A stretch of 64,000 nt of DNA, from the NCBI RefSeq assembly GCF_001953985.1, contig NZ_MBEI01000006.1, positions 1 through 64,000 of the forward strand, in the 5' to 3' direction. Under the pieces are notes generated by a model that ran no database searches, was not told where the DNA came from, and saw only the letters and a list, made by a program, of their open reading frames with translations. This document shows positions 43,029 through 50,848 of the stretch, one piece after another (positions within the stretch are counted from its first letter, which is position 1; every line of letters begins with the position of its first letter). This DNA is from Mycobacterium colombiense (GTDB lineage Bacteria > Actinomycetota > Actinomycetes > Mycobacteriales > Mycobacteriaceae). The position numbers were made by a program, and so were the translations under genes.

Positions 43029-44198
43029 TCAGCGGTCGGGCGAGAGGATCAGCCCGCTGGTCGGGACGCCGGTGCCCGACGTGACCAGGACGTGTTCGAC
43101 GCGGTCGACTTGGTTGTAGGACGTGCCGCGCACCTGTCGCACTCCCTCCGTGATCCCGTTCATCCCGTGGATGTAGGCTTCGCCGAGCAGGCCGCCGTTG
43201 GTGTTGATCGGCATCCGTCCGCCCAACGACAGTTCGTCGATCGACACGAAATCCTTGGCCTCGCCCCGTCCGCAGAAGCCGAGTTCTTCGAGTTGGGTGA
43301 ACACGAACGGTGTGAAGTGGTCGTAGAGGAACGCCGTCGAGATGTCATCCGGTTTCAGTCCGGAGTCGCGCCACAGCTTTTTGCCGACCACGCCCATTTC
43401 TGGTAGCCCGGTGATTTCTTCGCGGTAGTAACTCGTCATCACCTCGCCGTCGTAGGCCGCGCCTTGTGCGGCCGCGGTGATGACGGCGGGCGGGTTGGGC
43501 AGATCCCGTGCCCGTTCGACGCTGGTCACCACCATCGCGACGCCGCCGTCGCTTTCCTGGCAGCAATCGAGTAGACGCAGCACCGGTTCGATGATCCAGC
43601 GTGATTCCTGGTGCTGCTCAAGGGATATCGGCTTACCATAGAACCAGGCGTCCGGATTGGTGGCGGCATGTTTGCGGTCGATGACCGAGATCTTGCCGAA
43701 GTCGGCGTTGGTGACGCCGTAGGTCGACATGTATCGCTGAGCGTGCAGGGCGACCCACGCGGCCGGTGTCATGAACCCGAAGGGGGCGTACGGGGCCATC
43801 CACAACGGCGTCACACCGGGTTGGCGTCCAGCGCCGCCGAAACGGAAGCCGGAGCGCTCGTTGAACGCTCGGTAACACACCACGGCCTCTGCGGCACCGG
43901 TTGCGACGGCCATCGCGGCCTGCATCACGGTGCCCGCCGCCGCTCCGCCGCCGTGCGGCACCCTGGTGAAGAACGAGAGGTTCTCGATGCCGACGTTGCG
44001 GGCGACTTCGATCTCCTCGTTCTCGTCGACGGTGAACGTCACCATCCCGTCGATATCGCGGGGACGCAGGCCCGCATCGTCGATGGCCGCCTTGACCGCC
44101 TCGCAGGCAAGCTGCATTTCGGTGCGGCCAGACTCCTTGGAGAACTCGGTCTGGCCGACACCGGCGAGAGCGGTTTGCCCGCCGATGCCCGCGCTCAC
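43029..44198 (-). CDS. Ltp2-like thiolase-fold aldolase
   Basis: A 389-residue thiolase-fold protein of the lipid-transfer-protein (Ltp/SCP-x) group. The position of the thiolase nucleophile reads VPHGGGAAAGTVMQAA, without Cys, as in Ltp2 retro-aldolases that cleave the hydroxylated steroid side chain rather than perform thiolysis. Ltp2 works only in complex with a DUF35 partner, and a DUF35 gene lies in the same operon (45777). The GTG start at 44198 overlaps the MaoC-like stop (GTGA). It is the last gene of an operon resembling igr (Rv3545c-Rv3540c). The long in-frame extension upstream is not coding. Confidence 0.85.
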   Translation of the reverse strand: MSAGIGGQTALAGVGQTEFSKESGRTEMQLACEAVKAAIDDAGLRPRDIDGMVTFTVDENEEIEVARNVGIENLSFFTRVPHGGGAAAGTVMQAAMAVATGAAEAVVCYRAFNERSGFRFGGAGRQPGVTPLWMAPYAPFGFMTPAAWVALHAQRYMSTYGVTNADFGKISVIDRKHAATNPDAWFYGKPISLEQHQESRWIIEPVLRLLDCCQESDGGVAMVVTSVERARDLPNPPAVITAAAQGAAYDGEVMTSYYREEITGLPEMGVVGKKLWRDSGLKPDDISTAFLYDHFTPFVFTQLEELGFCGRGEAKDFVSIDELSLGGRMPINTNGGLLGEAYIHGMNGITEGVRQVRGTSYNQVDRVEHVLVTSGTGVPTSGLILSPDR

Positions 44199-44647
44199 GC
44201 ATCGACCCCGTCGAGGAGGCTGAGCACCGCGGTGCCGGAGACATGTGCTCCGAGGCTGTTGGTGCCCTTGAACGTGACCTCGATCAAGCCCTCGCCGTCG
44301 GCCGACGACTTGTCGGTGACGCTGCCTTCGAATCGCAGCGGGTCGTTCGGGTAGGCCGGGACGCCCAGGCGAACGGAAAGTTTCTTGACCATCGCCTCGG
44401 GTCCGGCCCAGTCGTGCAGAAACTTCACGCATAGCCCGTTGGTGGTCAGTATGTTGAGGAAAATGTCCTTGGAGCCTTGGGAATTGGCGAAGTCGCGGTC
44501 GTGGTGCACCGGCATGTAGTCACGTGAGGCGATGGCGCCCGCGACGATCAGCGTGGTGGTCACGGGCACATCCATCGGTGTGACCTCGTCACCGACATTG
44601 ACGGTGTTCCACGCCAAGGTCGTGGTGCGCTTGATGGTGGAGGTCAT
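44195..44647 (-). CDS. MaoC-like hot-dog hydratase subunit (ChsH1-like)
   Basis: A 150-residue hot-dog-fold protein with the MaoC pattern ASRDYMPVHHDRDFANSQGS, giving the Asp/His hydratase pair. The position, between FadE and Ltp2-like genes, equals that of ChsH1 (Rv3541c), which pairs with the N-terminal part of ChsH2 as an enoyl-CoA hydratase. Here the likely partner is the separate hot-dog protein at 46190. The ATG at 44647 has GGAAGCGG upstream; the start lies 59 bp inside the FadE gene, an unusually long overlap. GTGA overlap couples it to the aldolase. Confidence 0.82.
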   Translation of the reverse strand: MTSTIKRTTTLAWNTVNVGDEVTPMDVPVTTTLIVAGAIASRDYMPVHHDRDFANSQGSKDIFLNILTTNGLCVKFLHDWAGPEAMVKKLSVRLGVPAYPNDPLRFEGSVTDKSSADGEGLIEVTFKGTNSLGAHVSGTAVLSLLDGVDA

Positions 44648-45755
44648 TTGCCGCTTCCTTCCGGTATGCGTTGCCGAGCCGGGCCAACTGCTGTGATGCC
44701 GACCCGAGTGCGAGTTCGTTCTGCTTGGCCCACAGGAAATAACGGGACAGCGGGTAGGTGATGTCGATTCCCATGCCGCCGTGCACTTGCTGGGCCGAGG
44801 AGGCGACGCGGGCGCCTGCCTCGGCGGCCCAGAACTTGGCGATGCCGGCCTCTCGATCGGCCGGTCGTCCTTGGGCGATCAACCATGCCGCGTGCCACGT
44901 GGTCCACCGGATGGCTTCGACGTCGATGAAAGCGTCGGCGAGACGCTGCTGGACAGCCTGGAAGGATCCAATGGGGCGGCCGAACTGTTCGCGCTCGCTG
45001 GTGTACTTGGCGGCTAGTTTCAAAGCCCGTTCCACAACGCCGATTTGGAGCGCACACAAGCCGACGAGGGCGCGGGTGTAGAGCGAGCCGACTATGTTCC
45101 CGGCGTCGTGCTCAGTTAGCCGGCGGCCGATCACGCCGGTCAAGTCCACATCGGCATGGGGCTCACCATTGGTGGTGGGCACGGGTGTGATACTCACGCC
45201 ATCGGTTCCGGTGTCGACGATGAATAGGCCAGGACCGTCCTCGGTCTGCGCCGACACGACGATGGCCGCCGCGAGTTGCGCCGCGGGAACGAGTTCCTTG
45301 CTGCCGTCGAGCCGCCACGTGTCGCCGTCGGATCTTGCGGTGGTGCGCGGTGTAGCCGGGTCGGAGTTGCCCCGCTCGACGAGCGCCGCGGTGAGGATCG
45401 TGCTGCCGTCGACCACACCGGGCAGATACCGTCGCTGCAACACGGAATCGCCGTGCCGGGCAAGGGTGTCCGCGCCGAGAACGAGTGTCGGGTAGACGGG
45501 TACCGGCGCGACACTGAACCCGACCTCGCTGAGCAGCACACCCAACTCGAGGAATCCGCCGCCGCTGCCGCCCACGGATTCGGGCAGTGCGATGCCGAGC
45601 AGGTCCGCTGATGCGAGTTCGGCCCACAGTCCGGCGTCGTAGCGCACGTCGCCGGCCTCCAGCTCGGTCAGATGCTCGGGCGTGGCGCGGTGCTCGAACA
45701 GCTGGCGCGCGACCTTTCCGACTGTCTCTTGTTCTTCGGTGAACGTGAAATCCAT
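44589..45755 (-). CDS. Acyl-CoA dehydrogenase (FadE28/ChsE1-like)
   Basis: A 388-residue FadE-type flavoprotein of the short-subunit class. The N-terminus MDFTFTEEQETVGKVARQLF, the LPESVGGSGGGFLELG region and the C-terminal QVHGGMGIDITYPLSRYF are typical of the FadE28-like subunit that forms heterotetramers with a FadE29-like partner; the partner here is at 46759. It would desaturate an alpha-methyl acyl-CoA side chain. The final 20 residues (KEAANDLHHQAHHDLGVEHR) are not family-like and arise because the frame continues 59 bp into the MaoC-like gene. Confidence 0.88.
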   Translation of the reverse strand: MDFTFTEEQETVGKVARQLFEHRATPEHLTELEAGDVRYDAGLWAELASADLLGIALPESVGGSGGGFLELGVLLSEVGFSVAPVPVYPTLVLGADTLARHGDSVLQRRYLPGVVDGSTILTAALVERGNSDPATPRTTARSDGDTWRLDGSKELVPAAQLAAAIVVSAQTEDGPGLFIVDTGTDGVSITPVPTTNGEPHADVDLTGVIGRRLTEHDAGNIVGSLYTRALVGLCALQIGVVERALKLAAKYTSEREQFGRPIGSFQAVQQRLADAFIDVEAIRWTTWHAAWLIAQGRPADREAGIAKFWAAEAGARVASSAQQVHGGMGIDITYPLSRYFLWAKQNELALGSASQQLARLGNAYRKEAANDLHHQAHHDLGVEHRQCR

Positions 45756-45776
45756 TGTTTTCGCTTTACCTTCTCC

Positions 45777-46190
45777 TCAGCCGGCGGGCCGGAATTGGTG
45801 CAGCACCAACTCGTCGCCACTCGGCAGCGCTTCGAATGTCTCGAAAAAGACCTCGACGTGCATGCCGACCTCGATCGCGGCGGGATCGATGTCGCAGAGG
45901 TTCGACACGATGCGGACACCCTCGTCGAGCTCGATGAGCGCGACGACGTAGGGGTACTGGAGGAACGGCAGCGGCGGATATTGCGGCATCACAAAGCTGT
46001 ACACCGTGCCGCGACCCGACGCCACGACGTAGTCCCATTTCAACGACTGGCACGTGCCGCACATCGGTCGTGGCGGGACGCGCAACGTCTGACAGTCCGC
46101 GCAACGCTGGATGCGAAGTTCGTTGTCTTTCAGGCCCGACCAGAAGAACTCGGTGTCGGGACTAATGGAGGGTGCGAGTCTGCTGGCCAT
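45777..46190 (-). CDS. DUF35 zinc-ribbon/OB-fold protein (ChsH2 C-terminal-like)
   Basis: A 137-residue protein with a zinc ribbon (Cys-x2-Cys ... Cys-x2-Cys in CADCQTLRVPPRPMCGTC) followed by an OB fold (GRGTVYSFVM ... PYVVALIELDEGVRIVS). In the igr operon the same domain is the C-terminal half of ChsH2 and is the obligate partner of the Ltp2 aldolase. Here it is a separate gene. The ATG at 46190 overlaps the stop of the upstream hot-dog gene by one base (TGATG), so the two halves remain tightly coupled. It lies 22 bp before the FadE28-like gene. Confidence 0.88.
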   Translation of the reverse strand: MASRLAPSISPDTEFFWSGLKDNELRIQRCADCQTLRVPPRPMCGTCQSLKWDYVVASGRGTVYSFVMPQYPPLPFLQYPYVVALIELDEGVRIVSNLCDIDPAAIEVGMHVEVFFETFEALPSGDELVLHQFRPAG

Positions 46191-46741
46191 CAGCTTCCCG
46201 TCTTGAATCGCAGCGTGCGGAACCACTGGCGGCCGATGACTTCATCATTCTGATCGCGGTAGGTGGTCACCCAGGTGACGAAGAAGCCGTTGCCCATCGC
46301 CGTCTTCTTCTCGTCTGAGATCGAGTCGAACACAGTCTCGGCGGTGATCTGGTCACCGACCCGGGGATAACGTTCGATTTCGAACTCGGAGTTCGTCGCG
46401 ATGATGCCGGTGTAGCCGGCGTCGGACAGGAACTGCAGCGGGTTGCTCTTGATCTCGATCGGCACACCGCCGCGCTCGCGAATGCCCGCCAGCTTCGGTG
46501 GGGGCATCGTCCAGCTCTGCAGCATCACCGGCGGCGAGACCAAACCGCCGTGGCGAGAGTTGCTGGCGAACTCCTCGTCGAGATACGCCGGGTTCATGTC
46601 GTCCAACGCATGCGCCCAGTGCCGGATCATCGCGGCGTTCACCGGATCCGGCGCGCGGGCGGGTCTGCCGACCCCGTCGGTGGGCGTGCCGATCAACGCG
46701 TCCAGGCGCTGGCGCAGTTCGTCTTTGGTCATTTCGGTCAT
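46190..46741 (-). CDS. MaoC/FAS1-type dehydratase domain protein (ChsH2 N-terminal-like)
   Basis: A 183-residue hot-dog-fold protein of the N-terminal MaoC-like (FAS1-type dehydratase) class, with AMIRHWAHALDDMNPAYLDE and a C-terminal FFVTWVTTYRDQNDEVIG. It corresponds to the N-terminal half of ChsH2 (Rv3542c), here split from its DUF35 part. Such non-catalytic-looking hot-dog subunits pair with a catalytic MaoC partner, presumably the protein at 44195. The ATG at 46741 has AAGGAG about 11 nt upstream; the ATG at 46732 is an alternative. TGATG coupling to the DUF35 gene follows. Confidence 0.82.
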   Translation of the reverse strand: MTEMTKDELRQRLDALIGTPTDGVGRPARAPDPVNAAMIRHWAHALDDMNPAYLDEEFASNSRHGGLVSPPVMLQSWTMPPPKLAGIRERGGVPIEIKSNPLQFLSDAGYTGIIATNSEFEIERYPRVGDQITAETVFDSISDEKKTAMGNGFFVTWVTTYRDQNDEVIGRQWFRTLRFKTGS

Positions 46742-46758
46742 AGATGTCGACACTCCTT

Positions 46759-47940
46759 TCAGGAGGCTCGCATGTCGCGGGGTGCGCGTGGCATTCCGAG
46801 ACCGGCCATCGCGATGATGTCGCGTTGCAGTTCGTTGGCGCCGCCGCCGAAGGTGTTGATGACGGCGAATCGGTAGGCACTCTCCAGTTCGCCCTGGAGC
46901 GGAGCCGACGTTTCCTTGCGCAGGCCGGCTTGGCCCACCACGTCGAGCAGCTCGCGGGCCACCTGCTGGGTGAGCTCGGTGCCGAAAACCTTTGCGGCGG
47001 AAGCCTCGCCCATGCCCAGACCACCCGAGCTCATGTTCGTGTTCACGCGCAGGTTGAGCAATCGGTAGGCCGCGACCTGTGCCTCCACCCGTGCCAATGC
47101 CTGTTGGACCCAGGGCTGGTCGATGACGAACCCGTCGTCGAATTCCGTGGTCTTGGCCCATTCCAGCGTCTTGCTGAAGAGCGGCTCCAGCGCACCGAGA
47201 TTGCCGAGTGCGGCGCGCTCGAGGTTCAGCTGGTTGGTGACCAGCTTCCAGCCCTGGTTCTCGCCGAGGACGATGGCGTTCTCCGGAACGCGCACATCGT
47301 CGTAGAAGGTGTAGTAGGTCGAGACACCGGGCATCGTATGCAGTGGTTTCCAGGAGAATCCGGCGGAGTCGGTGGGCACGATGAATACCGTGATGCCCTT
47401 GTGCTTCTTGGCTTCCGGATCGGTGCGGGCCGCCAGCCAGATGTAGTCGGCGAATTCCGCGCCGCTGGTGAACATTTTTGAGCCGTTGATCACGAATTCG
47501 TCGCCGTCGCGCACCGCGCTGGTCCGCAATGAGGCCAGATCGCTTCCCGCGCCGGGCTCGGAGTAACCGATCGCGAAATCGACGGTGCCCTTGAGGATCG
47601 CGGGAAGGAACTTCTGCTTCTGCTCCTCGGTCCCGTACTGAATAAGCGTGGGGCCGACCGTGTTCAGCGTGATCATCGGCAGTGGCGCATGGACTCGGCG
47701 TGCTTCCTCACCGAAGATGTACTGCTCGAGCGCAGTCAGCCCGCTGCCGCCGTACTCGACCGGCCATGCGACGCCAAGCAACCCGGCCTCGCCGAGCGCC
47801 CGCCGACATTCGGTCACCGCGGCCCCGCCCTCCATCAAGCCTGTGACCGCCTTGCGGCGTTCGGGGGTCATCACGGCTTCGAGGCGTTGGCGGTAGTCCT
47901 TTCGAAGCTGCTCCTGTTCGGGGGTGTAGTCGAAATCCAT
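46759..47940 (-). CDS. Acyl-CoA dehydrogenase (FadE29/ChsE2-like)
   Basis: A 393-residue FadE-type flavoprotein of the long-subunit class: MDFDYTPEQEQLRKDYRQRL at the N-terminus, the FAD-contact segment GYSEPGAGSDLASLRTSA, and a C-terminal AVINTFGGGANELQRDIIA. Its pattern fits the FadE29-like partner of the FadE28-like protein at 44589. The ATG at 47940 overlaps the P450 stop by one base (TGATG). In the igr operon the pair FadE28-FadE29 dehydrogenates the 3-carbon steroid side-chain CoA ester; a similar role on an unknown substrate is inferred. Confidence 0.9.
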   Translation of the reverse strand: MDFDYTPEQEQLRKDYRQRLEAVMTPERRKAVTGLMEGGAAVTECRRALGEAGLLGVAWPVEYGGSGLTALEQYIFGEEARRVHAPLPMITLNTVGPTLIQYGTEEQKQKFLPAILKGTVDFAIGYSEPGAGSDLASLRTSAVRDGDEFVINGSKMFTSGAEFADYIWLAARTDPEAKKHKGITVFIVPTDSAGFSWKPLHTMPGVSTYYTFYDDVRVPENAIVLGENQGWKLVTNQLNLERAALGNLGALEPLFSKTLEWAKTTEFDDGFVIDQPWVQQALARVEAQVAAYRLLNLRVNTNMSSGGLGMGEASAAKVFGTELTQQVARELLDVVGQAGLRKETSAPLQGELESAYRFAVINTFGGGANELQRDIIAMAGLGMPRAPRDMRAS

Positions 47941-49154
47941 CAGACACCGGCTCCCATCCGTACCGGCATGCGCTTGACGCCTGGCACCATCGTGGCGCGC
48001 AGCCGCGTCACATCGCCGGTCAGTTCGATGCTCGGATAGGTGCCCAGCAGCACCTCGAACATCACCCTGGCCTCCAGCCGTGCCAGTTGCGCGCCCAGAC
48101 ACGCGTGTTCGCCAGCGCCGAAGGCTATGTGTGGGTTCGGGTTTCGGGTGATGTCGAACTCCTCGCTGGTGGGGCCGAAGATCTCCTCGTCGCGGTTGGC
48201 CGCACCGTAGAGCATGACCACCGTTTCACCGGCCTTGATCTGCTGGCCGCGGATCTCGACGTCCTCGGTGGCTTCGCGCGCCATGTGGGTTACCGGGCTG
48301 GTGAACCGCAGCATCTCTTCGACGGCCAGCGGCAAAAGCTCGGGCTTCGAGCGGAGTAAGGCGAATTGATCGGGGTTGTCCAGCAGCGCCAGCGTGCCCA
48401 GCGCGATCAGGTTGCGTGTCGTCTCGTTGCCGGCGACCAGCAGCAGGAAGGAGAAATTGAGCAGGTCCGCATCGGTCAGGCGCTCGCCGTCGACCTCGGC
48501 GGCCGCGAGGATGGACAGCAGGTCGTCTTGCCCGGTGACCTTGCCGGAACGCCGCGCGTCGATCAGTTTGGTGAAGTACTCGTAGAGCTCGCCAAGTGCC
48601 ACCATGTTGTCCAGTTCGATGTCGGGATCGGCGGTACCCACCGCCGCGTCCGACCATGCCCGGAACTGTTCCCAGTCCTCAGCCGGCGCGCCGAGCATCT
48701 CCGCGATCATCCGGGTCGGAAGCGGCGCGGCAATCTCCTCGGCGAACTCGTACACCCGTGCCGGGTCGACGTCGTCGAGAATCCCCTTGACGATCTCGCG
48801 CACCTTGGGTTCCAGCAACGTGACCTGGCGTCGGGTGAACCCCGAGTTGATCAGCTTGCGCAGCTGCCGGTGCCGTGGCGGATCGGTGAAGATCAGGTTT
48901 CCCTCCTGCACCGGGCTCGGCATGGCGGGATCCGGGATCGAGATGCCCCGCGTCGACGTGAACGTCATCGGGTGGCCGGAGACCTGGCGGATGTCCTCGT
49001 ACTTGGTCAGGGCCCAAAAGTTCGTGACGTCGTTCCAGACGACCGGCATGCTGTTGCGCAGCTCCCGATAGCCCGGATACGGGTCACCGGCGTAGAAGTC
49101 CGGAGAGTGCAAAGGCAGCGTGGACGTTGGTCTGGAGGTGGAGTCAGCGGGCAC
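47940..49154 (-). CDS. Cytochrome P450 heading the igr-like operon
   Basis: A 404-residue soluble P450 and first gene of the seven-gene operon. The haem loop IAFGAGEHACLGAQLAR gives Cys352 and the I-helix is LLVAGNETTRNL. The position is that of cyp125 (Rv3545c), which hydroxylates the cholesterol side-chain terminus, but the sequence was not matched to CYP125 specifically. GTG at 49154 was chosen because GAGGAAG lies 7-8 nt upstream; the in-frame extension to 49238 lacks a ribosome-binding site. It is divergent from an aldehyde dehydrogenase gene, with an inverted repeat between. Confidence 0.9.
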   Translation of the reverse strand: MPADSTSRPTSTLPLHSPDFYAGDPYPGYRELRNSMPVVWNDVTNFWALTKYEDIRQVSGHPMTFTSTRGISIPDPAMPSPVQEGNLIFTDPPRHRQLRKLINSGFTRRQVTLLEPKVREIVKGILDDVDPARVYEFAEEIAAPLPTRMIAEMLGAPAEDWEQFRAWSDAAVGTADPDIELDNMVALGELYEYFTKLIDARRSGKVTGQDDLLSILAAAEVDGERLTDADLLNFSFLLLVAGNETTRNLIALGTLALLDNPDQFALLRSKPELLPLAVEEMLRFTSPVTHMAREATEDVEIRGQQIKAGETVVMLYGAANRDEEIFGPTSEEFDITRNPNPHIAFGAGEHACLGAQLARLEARVMFEVLLGTYPSIELTGDVTRLRATMVPGVKRMPVRMGAGV

Positions 49155-49182
49155 TGCGGGCCTTCCTCGGCACAAGGGAAAT

Positions 49183-49228
49183 CGGACAGTTAATCCAGGA
49201 ATGTCCGGTGATGCTGTGTCTACAGACA
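49183..49228. promoter_or_regulatory. CGGACA/TGTCCG inverted repeat and adjacent palindrome
   Basis: CGGACA (49183-49188) and TGTCCG (49202-49207) form a 6-bp inverted repeat with a 13-bp spacer, followed by the perfect 12-bp palindrome TGTCTACAGACA (49217-49228). A further TGTC-G-GACA is at 49317-49325. All lie between the igr-like operon and the divergent aldehyde dehydrogenase gene. They are candidate operators for either promoter. Confidence 0.45.
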
Positions 49229-49390
49229 AGCAGCGCAAATGTCAATCATCGTTCGCCCAGTTAAATGGCAACAGCGTTGACGCCAGTGCATCTTCAGGTG
49301 TACATAATTGAAGAATTGTCGGACATGTTCGCATCGGCATCGGGCGACACCGTACAGTTCGGCGACCAACCGGGAAGGTCCAGTGATGTG

Positions 49391-50848
49391 ATGGCCGAGT
49401 CGAGCCTGGTCGACAGCTATGGCGTCTATATCGATGGCAACTGGGTCGAACCGGACACCGGCCGATATGACGTCACCAACCCGGCGACAGAGCAGGTCAT
49501 TGCCTCGGCGCCGGACGCCGGCGTCGCGCAGGTCGAGCACGCCATCGGTGCGGCGCGTGCCGCCTTCGATTCCGGGCCGTGGCCCATGGTCGATCCGGCC
49601 GAGAGATCGCGTTGTCTCCAACAGCTCAGCGACGCGCTGCTCGCCCGCGCCGAGGAAATCTATGCGCTGGCGCAGGCCGAGTGGGGATGTACAGCAAACG
49701 AGCGGCTGATCCATGTGGAGGGGCCCGCGTTCATGGTCGGCCATGCCGCGGAACTGGCGGTCGAACCGGCTGAGGCGCCCATGGACGCGTGGGGAGCGGC
49801 GGGAACCACCCTGTTGCGCTACGAGCCACTCGGTGTGGTCGCGGCGATGACGCCGTGGAATTTCCCGCACACGCTGAACGTGATGAAGCTGGGTGCCGCG
49901 CTGGCCGCGGGCAATACGCTTGTCCTCAAGCCCTCGCCGCTGACACCGCTGGCCGGTCTCGCGCTGGCGCGCCTCATCGACGAGGAGACCGACATTCCAC
50001 CGGGCGTGGTCAACGTCGTCACCCCGAGCAGTGTGGAGGCCAGCAGGATCTTGACCATCGATCCCCGGGTCGACATGGTGACCTTCACCGGAAGTTCGGC
50101 CGTCGGTCGCGATGTGATGGCCGGCGCCGCAACCTCGATGAAACGGATCCTGCTCGAGTGCGGCGGCAAATCGGCGAGCATTCTGCTCGACGATGTCGAC
50201 CTGACCGACGAACTGTTCGAGCGCCTCCTCTTCGAAGGGTGCACGATGCACGCGGGGCAGGCGTGCATCCTGAACAGTCGCCTGGTGGTCCCGGACACGC
50301 TGCACGATGAGGTCGTCGATCGGCTCGCCGAGCTGGCTCGCAACGTCACCGTCGGAGACCCCACCGACGAGGCGACCGGCATGGGGCCGCTGATCAGTCG
50401 TCAACACCTGGAGCGGGTCGAAGGTTTCGTCCGCCAGGCCGAAAGCGACGGCGCGAAGATTGTCGCCGGCGGTGGACGGCCGGAGGGGCTCGATCGCGGT
50501 TTCTATTTTGCGCCAACGGTTTTGACCGATGCCACCGCCGAGTCGTTTATCGCGCAGGAGGAGGTGTTCGGCCCGGTGTTGACGGTGCTTCGTTACCGCA
50601 ACGACGACGAAGCGGTCGGCATCGCAAACGATTCGGCCTACGGACTCGGTGGCGCGATCTGGGGCACCGACATCGAGCGTGCGGTCGGACTTGCGCGACG
50701 GATCAGGACCGGTCAGATCTCGATCAACGGCACGATACCCGGCGACGCGCCGTTCGGCGGTTTCAAGCAGAGCGGGATCGGCCGCGAGGGTGGCGTGATG
50801 GGGCTGCGGGCGTACATGGAACCGAAGGCGATCGGAGTGCCCGCGTGA
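49391..50848 (+). CDS. NAD(P)-dependent aldehyde dehydrogenase
   Basis: A 485-residue ALDH. Visible signatures are MTPWNFPHTLNVMKLG (oxyanion Asn), FTGSSAVGRDVM (cofactor), LLECGGKSASILLDD (general base Glu; Cys in place of the usual Leu before Gly-Gly) and GCTMHAGQACILNSR (nucleophile Cys). The frame is open back to 49265, but ATG 49391 was taken because it gives the normal N-terminus (YGVYIDGNWVEP). Its stop overlaps the CoA transferase start at GTGA, so the two genes are co-translated: aldehyde to acid to CoA ester is a logical sequence. Confidence 0.9.
   Translation: MAESSLVDSYGVYIDGNWVEPDTGRYDVTNPATEQVIASAPDAGVAQVEHAIGAARAAFDSGPWPMVDPAERSRCLQQLSDALLARAEEIYALAQAEWGCTANERLIHVEGPAFMVGHAAELAVEPAEAPMDAWGAAGTTLLRYEPLGVVAAMTPWNFPHTLNVMKLGAALAAGNTLVLKPSPLTPLAGLALARLIDEETDIPPGVVNVVTPSSVEASRILTIDPRVDMVTFTGSSAVGRDVMAGAATSMKRILLECGGKSASILLDDVDLTDELFERLLFEGCTMHAGQACILNSRLVVPDTLHDEVVDRLAELARNVTVGDPTDEATGMGPLISRQHLERVEGFVRQAESDGAKIVAGGGRPEGLDRGFYFAPTVLTDATAESFIAQEEVFGPVLTVLRYRNDDEAVGIANDSAYGLGGAIWGTDIERAVGLARRIRTGQISINGTIPGDAPFGGFKQSGIGREGGVMGLRAYMEPKAIGVPA

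Noticed and set aside
43029..44198. Biosynthetic or degradative thiolase
   Set aside because: The nucleophilic Cys position reads PHGGGAAAG without Cys, and a DUF35 partner is encoded nearby, so Ltp2-type aldolase is favoured.
44199..44432. N-terminal extension of the Ltp2-like gene
   Set aside because: The extension is Arg/Gly/Pro-rich and lies inside the MaoC-like gene; the GTGA junction gives the normal N-terminus.
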